This document shows positions 59,905 to 64,000 of a DNA stretch of 64,000 bases, piece by piece. Under the pieces are notes generated by a model that saw nothing but the letters and a program-made list of their open reading frames with translations, was not told the origin of the DNA and did not search any database. Each line of letters opens with the position of its first letter. Position 1 is the stretch's first letter. The position numbers and the translations under genes are program-made. The DNA comes from Elephas maximus indicus (Eukaryota > Chordata > Mammalia > Proboscidea > Elephantidae), in NCBI RefSeq assembly GCF_024166365.1, contig NC_064831.1:32168768-32232767 (forward strand). The letters run 5' to 3'.

Positions 59905-60238
59905 GATGAACCTCAAAAACATCATGCTGAGTGAAATAAGCCAGTCACAAAGAACAAATACTGTATGATCCCACTGCTTATATGAAATACCTAGGATAGG
60001 CAAGAGTTTAGAGGGTGAGATGACTCATGGTTACCAGGGGTGGGAGCGAGGGGGAAAGGAAGACTAATGCTTAGGAGACACTGAGCTTCTGTTAAGGGTG
60101 ATGGAAAAATTGGGGCACAGATAAGGGTGGTGGCTGAGCACCTTGTTGAACAAAATGAGTGCTACTGAACTGCACATATGAAGGCTGTGCAATGCCAAAT
60201 GTTTCATTATGCGTATATTTAGGGTACTTTTAAAAAAT
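59905..60238 (+). mobile_element. Old L1 (L1M-type) 3' end
   Basis: ATGGATGAACCTCAAAAACA, ATCATGCTGAGTGAAATAAG, CCAGTCACAAAGAACAAATA, CTGTATGATCCCACT, GGTTACCAGGGGTGGGAG, then AACTGCACATATGAAGGCTG: standard L1 3' sequence. Confidence 0.85.
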
Positions 60239-60774
60239 CAGGAAAAACAGACACAACAAGATGATGCTGGGGAGAGAAGTGCTGGCCCACAGGCACCTCA
60301 GCACCTGCGTTCTCAGGAGGGGCCGCGCTGCACAGCGGGGACAGAAGCAGGCGGTGCCAGCAAAGGGGCCAGAGCAGAGAGGAGACCGTGGTAGGTGCTG
60401 CCGTGGTGAGGTAACGGGAGACAGAGGTGTTCATGAATACGTATAAGGCTCCTCATGTGGCCCAGAAAAGTGGGGACCCCCGGAAATGACAGTTAACACT
60501 CTGTAGGGGCCAAGGTCTTTCATGAGGCAGCTGGGTTGAGAGCCAGAGAGACCTGTCTGGTGGTTGCTGATGTGAACTCTTCTGTACTTAGGCTGGGGAG
60601 GCCTAGGGAAATCCAGATTATACAGGATTTATTGTAGCCTTATTTTCATCATTCATTATTTAAGAAATAAACTGCTTCAATGCTTTTACATACCACAGGA
60701 ATTCCATGACTGCTTACAGCTCACACCAAGTATATTTCATTATTTAAGTTGATACACATAGATTTCTACTCTTT

Positions 60775-60777
<3 letters not shown>

Positions 60778-60814
<37 letters not shown>
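60778..60814. repeat. (TA)n microsatellite
   Basis: About 18 uninterrupted TA units. Probably polymorphic. Confidence 0.97.
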
Positions 60815-60817
<3 letters not shown>

Positions 60818-62636
60818 ACTGGATCAAACCTAATACAGCTATTTATCAAATATCACCAGTGGGTAGCTTGAATTTATATTAAAGAGTTATTGGAATTAGC
60901 AACTTTGCAAATATGAGCTTTCAGTAGAAACTAAGAATTTTCTTCTGAGTAAATCAAGTGAAGAGACAACTCTATGGGTTGAAGGAGAGGTGCTATGAAA
61001 CTGGATGGGGGAGTCGGTTCAAATGAACAACCCTATAGTATTCAGAATAGTGGTTCTGTCGTGCCTTTCAGATGAAGGGTCATCCCAGAGGGAAGAGCGG
61101 GAAAAACCTCACACTGGCCCTCTGTCTTTCCACCACTTACAGGCAAAGACTGGGAACAGAATGAAGGCCGGAAGCCCCCTACTCACCAACTGTCAAAACA
61201 CAGTGTTTGTCAGCAGCAGAAAAATCACTTAGGAATTTAATAGAGGCATTTGTCATCAAACTGTATTTTCACTTATACTACATTTATTTTGTTTGGAGAT
61301 TTTATTTAAATTCAGAGAGCAGTAAAAATAATTACACACTAATAAGTGCCTGATTTTAGAGGTCCAGATTACTTAAAACCATCCTCTTACATAGATTTTC
61401 CTCCTCTTTTTTCACTATTTCTCAAACCCTCTGCAACCCTGGGTCTATTTTCCTAGATATCATTCATTAAAACAAAACATCATCACTTCTGAAACAATTC
61501 AATGACAGCCCACTGCTAACAAAGCACACATATTGCCTACTGCTACACTGACAGTAAAAACCAACAAAATAAAGCAGTGAAGTACACTCAGAGCACTTCA
61601 CGTTTATAAGATAATAACCCTTACCATGGGCCAATGGGCAAAAATCCATAAAGCAACGTTGGTGAATTTCAAAAAAAGAACATTTGTTTTTCAAAAAAGT
61701 TCTGGCCATATTTCTCTCGTCTGTCTTCCCCTAGACTGCTGGCTTTTTCTTTGCTCTAATACCCAACTCCCATGCAAGATGGAAATGTTTCTGAGGTACA
61801 CACACAGCTTTTCTTCAAGCAAAGCAGCCTCTATCTGACCACAGCAGGCAATGAGGGTTTCATAAACCTGACAATGGACCAGCACTTCTGAAAAAAACAA
61901 TCTAACCAGGATATTCAGAAATGTCATTCAGGGTAGTAAGCAATTAAGTTTTGCCTAAACTGGGAAGTGCCAGGAGGATGGAGGTGATTTGTCACTTCAG
62001 TGCTTGTCAGCATTTTCCACTTGCCTTTGGCCTGTCGTATGTCACATCCATGGAGGTAGACAATTTCTCCTTGGTTTTCTGCATACTAAAATAGCCTCTC
62101 TTTTGAGGTACCTTATTTCAACTTACACTCCTGATATTTGGCCAAATGAAAGAATCATAAAAAAACAAAAAACCCATCATACCAGTTACAAATGGATTAT
62201 CACTTTGACATGTCAATATTTAAGAGCATTTGGGTTGCAACAAAAATTGACATGTAGTTATTATTTATCTATCACATAACAAATGACTTCATTAAAAGAA
62301 TTTACATAAACTTCACTGCTCTGTTGCCTTTCAGATCTACAAGTTTATGGTGTGCATTCGAATGACTGCAGTAGCAACAACAAGGATGGATTATAAATCT
62401 AGTTCATTTTCTTATGTCCCTTAAAAAAAAACAAACTTTAAATGACTAGAAGAATAAAGATTTTCCATTGCCCTTGCTTTTGGTACAGATTCTAAATCAG
62501 GAAAGATGTTGTTTTTATTACTTGAAGATATGTTTTCTAGAAAATTCCCCTCCCTTAAATTTGTGTAATGCTTTGCAGCATTTCAAGACATTTTCACAGA
62601 CAGCCAGCACAGCTGATCCTCCCAATAACCTTGTTC

Positions 62637-62821
62637 TTGTTGTTGGGTGCTGTCAAGCCAATTCTGACTTCTAGCTACCCCATGTGACAGAGCAGAACTG
62701 CCCTATAGGGTTTTCTTGGTTGTAAGCTTTATGGAAGCATATCACAAGGTCTTTCTCCCTCGAGCTGCTGGGTGGGTTTGAACCAACGAGTGAGTCTGAA
62801 CCACCAACCTTTTGGTTAGCA
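62637..62821 (-). mobile_element. AfroSINE
   Basis: TGTTGGGTGCTGTCAAGCCA, AGCAGAACTGCCCTATAGGG, ATGGAAGCATATCACAAGG, head CAACCTTTTGGTTAGCA. The stretch GGGTTTGAACCAACGAGTGA...TCTGAACCACC duplicates a few bases of the B-box region. Confidence 0.85.
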
Positions 62822-62837
62822 AAACCAGAATAAAACA

Positions 62838-62995
62838 AAACAGTTGCCACCGAGTCGATTCCAACTCATGACAACCCCATGTGTGTCTGAGTAGAACTGC
62901 GTTCCACAGGGTTTTTGATGGCTGGTTTTTTGGAAGTAGATCATCAGGCGTTTCTTCTGAGGTGCCTCTGGGTGAGTGCGGGCAGCTGGCACTTG
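62838..62995 (-). mobile_element. AfroSINE (divergent subtype), head missing
   Basis: GCCACCGAGTCGATTCCAAC, GTGTGTCTGAGTAGAACTGC, TGGAAGTAGATCATCAGGCG, GAGGTGCCTCTGGGTGAG. Same orientation as the preceding copy. Confidence 0.85.
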
Positions 62996-63196
62996 ACCAT
63001 AAACCAGAATAGGTCGAATCAGATCAGCAGTTCAGGGGAAGAAGACCAGGAACCAGAGGTGTCTTGAGTGTCTATTGTGTGCCTGATTTTTCGTATATCT
63101 TCTCATTCACTCTTTTCATCAACTCCCCCAGGCAGTGCAGCAGAGTTAGAAATATAGGAGGTATTCAATAAATAGCAACTATTATTATTATTTTTT

Positions 63197-63356
63197 GGAG
63201 CCCTGGTAGCACAGTGGTTAAGAGCTTGGTTGCTAACCAAAAGGTTGGCAGTTCAATTCCACCAGCTGCTCCTTGGGAACTCTGTGGGGCAGTTCTACTC
63301 TGTCCTACAGCGTCTCAATGAGTCAGAATCAACTTGACAATAACGGGTTTTTTTTA
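63197..63356 (+). mobile_element. AfroSINE (short subtype)
   Basis: GGAGCCCTGGTAGCACAGTG head, GGCAGTTCAATTCCACCAGC, then CTCCTTGGGAACTCTGTGGG, tail AGTCAGAATCAACTTGACAA. Inserted just after an ATT-rich stretch. Confidence 0.92.
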
Positions 63357-64000
63357 TTATTTTTTTTATTCTTATTAAAGAAACAAAGAAGAAACTTGGG
63401 GTCAGAGAGCCTAGAACAGGTGGTTAAGTCTATCTTCTAACCTCAGGTCAGGCATTTTTTCTATTATTCCATTTGGCATTTGTGATAACATGGCCTTTGG
63501 GAACTTTCCTGGGAAACTGCTAGTCCTTATCCATGCTAGAAGTGCCTAGTCCAGACACGGGCATGCAAATACTTCAGCCATGAACTGATTTCTTTACCTT
63601 CATTCAGTACAGGTCTGGGTCTCAAAAGAAGCCCCCTCTAGAACAGTTTTTAACACACGGGTACCACTTTATGGGCAGGCAAAAGGTGATCGGAGTTCAC
63701 CTTGTAAAGGTCACTGAACAGCCAGCAAGCAAAAGCTTTCCCCATCAGGGCTAAATCAGACTTCATGACTCAGAGTTAAAAAGTTTTGCACCTTCTGACC
63801 CAGACCAGGCTTCCCAGTACATGGAAAAAGATGGCTGCTTTTCATCCATCTAAGAAGCAATATCAAAGAATGTAACATTTAAATGCAATTAGGTTTTGCC
63901 CACGTTGAAGGCAAAGCCTCATTTTTGGCAATAGAAAAGGCCTTGCTGATGCAGTCAGTCATATCAGGAGAGGCTGGAGGGGGAGCTAAGTAATCCTTTT

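Larger units (their letters stand above)
26797..64000 (-). other. FHIP1A: FHIP1A gene, 3' part (five last coding exons)
   Basis: FHIP1A (FAM160A1) belongs to the FHIP family, subunits of the FTS-Hook-FHIP complex that couples dynein through Hook adaptors to Rab-marked endosomes in the cytoplasm. Exons at 56743-56553, 49756-48611, 35027-34849, 34494-34356 and 27050-26797 join in consistent phase (2/1, 1, 0, 1, stop) into 635 residues. They match the mammalian protein as I remember it, with blocks such as YLIPCNHMMLSQRWAVKERD, SQTELEWDDSYDTGISSGA, HIQEMKKNAILLFKGSYIEE and VNLLLIGIITQLASYPQPLL. Every splice site is GT-AG. The N-terminal half lies beyond 64000. Confidence 0.95.
56744..64000 (-). 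other. FHIP1A intron (partial)
   Basis: No further exon found up to the window edge. The next expected peptide, ending in HCEDVMLQLVLR, is not encoded here. Repeats are listed separately. At 60240-62630, apart from a TA microsatellite, I recognise nothing. At 63357-64000 nothing is assignable. Confidence 0.75.

Overview
This is a piece of mammalian nuclear genome, almost certainly from an afrotherian and most likely an elephant. It holds at least 19 tRNA-like AfroSINE copies, RTE (BovB-type) LINEs whose 3' ends share the tail of those SINEs, and proboscidean-style L1 elements. The species is inferred from repeat content and protein similarity, not proven.

Two protein-coding genes converge tail to tail. 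On the + strand (about 1-19.35 kb) are the last four coding exons of GATB, subunit B of the mitochondrial glutamyl-tRNA(Gln) amidotransferase. On the - strand (about 26.8-64 kb, possibly reaching down to 19.3 kb through a long 3' UTR) are the last five coding exons of FHIP1A (FAM160A1), a subunit of the FTS-Hook-FHIP dynein adaptor complex. The same neighbourhood exists on human 4q31.3. All reported splice junctions are GT-AG and all exon phases agree, giving 158 codons of GATB and 635 residues of FHIP1A. Both genes look intact and functional here. The 5' parts of both lie outside the window.

Layout: 1-19 kb, GATB exons and introns with old LTRs, two hAT-type DNA transposons with 8-bp target duplications, an L1 fragment, a GGAT minisatellite and a CpG-rich intronic patch. 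19.3-26.8 kb, a repeat-poor stretch between the two stop codons that probably contains the long FHIP1A 3' UTR. 26.8-35 kb, three FHIP1A exons with SINE and RTE insertions. 36.1-45.8 kb, a decayed 7.2-kb L1 inserted against the 5' end of an older, 3'-truncated L1, both inside one FHIP1A intron. 48.6-49.8 kb, the large acidic FHIP1A exon. 52.8-56 kb, a near full-length dead RTE. 56.5-64 kb, one more FHIP1A exon, then intron with L2, L1 and LTR remnants.

No prokaryotic-type system, CRISPR array or novel gene cluster is visible. The most informative items are the convergent 3' ends with opposed polyadenylation signals about 12 bases apart, the L1-beside-L1 insertion with its target duplication, the long-TIR permuted MER5-like element, and the AfroSINE/RTE partnership readable in the sequence.
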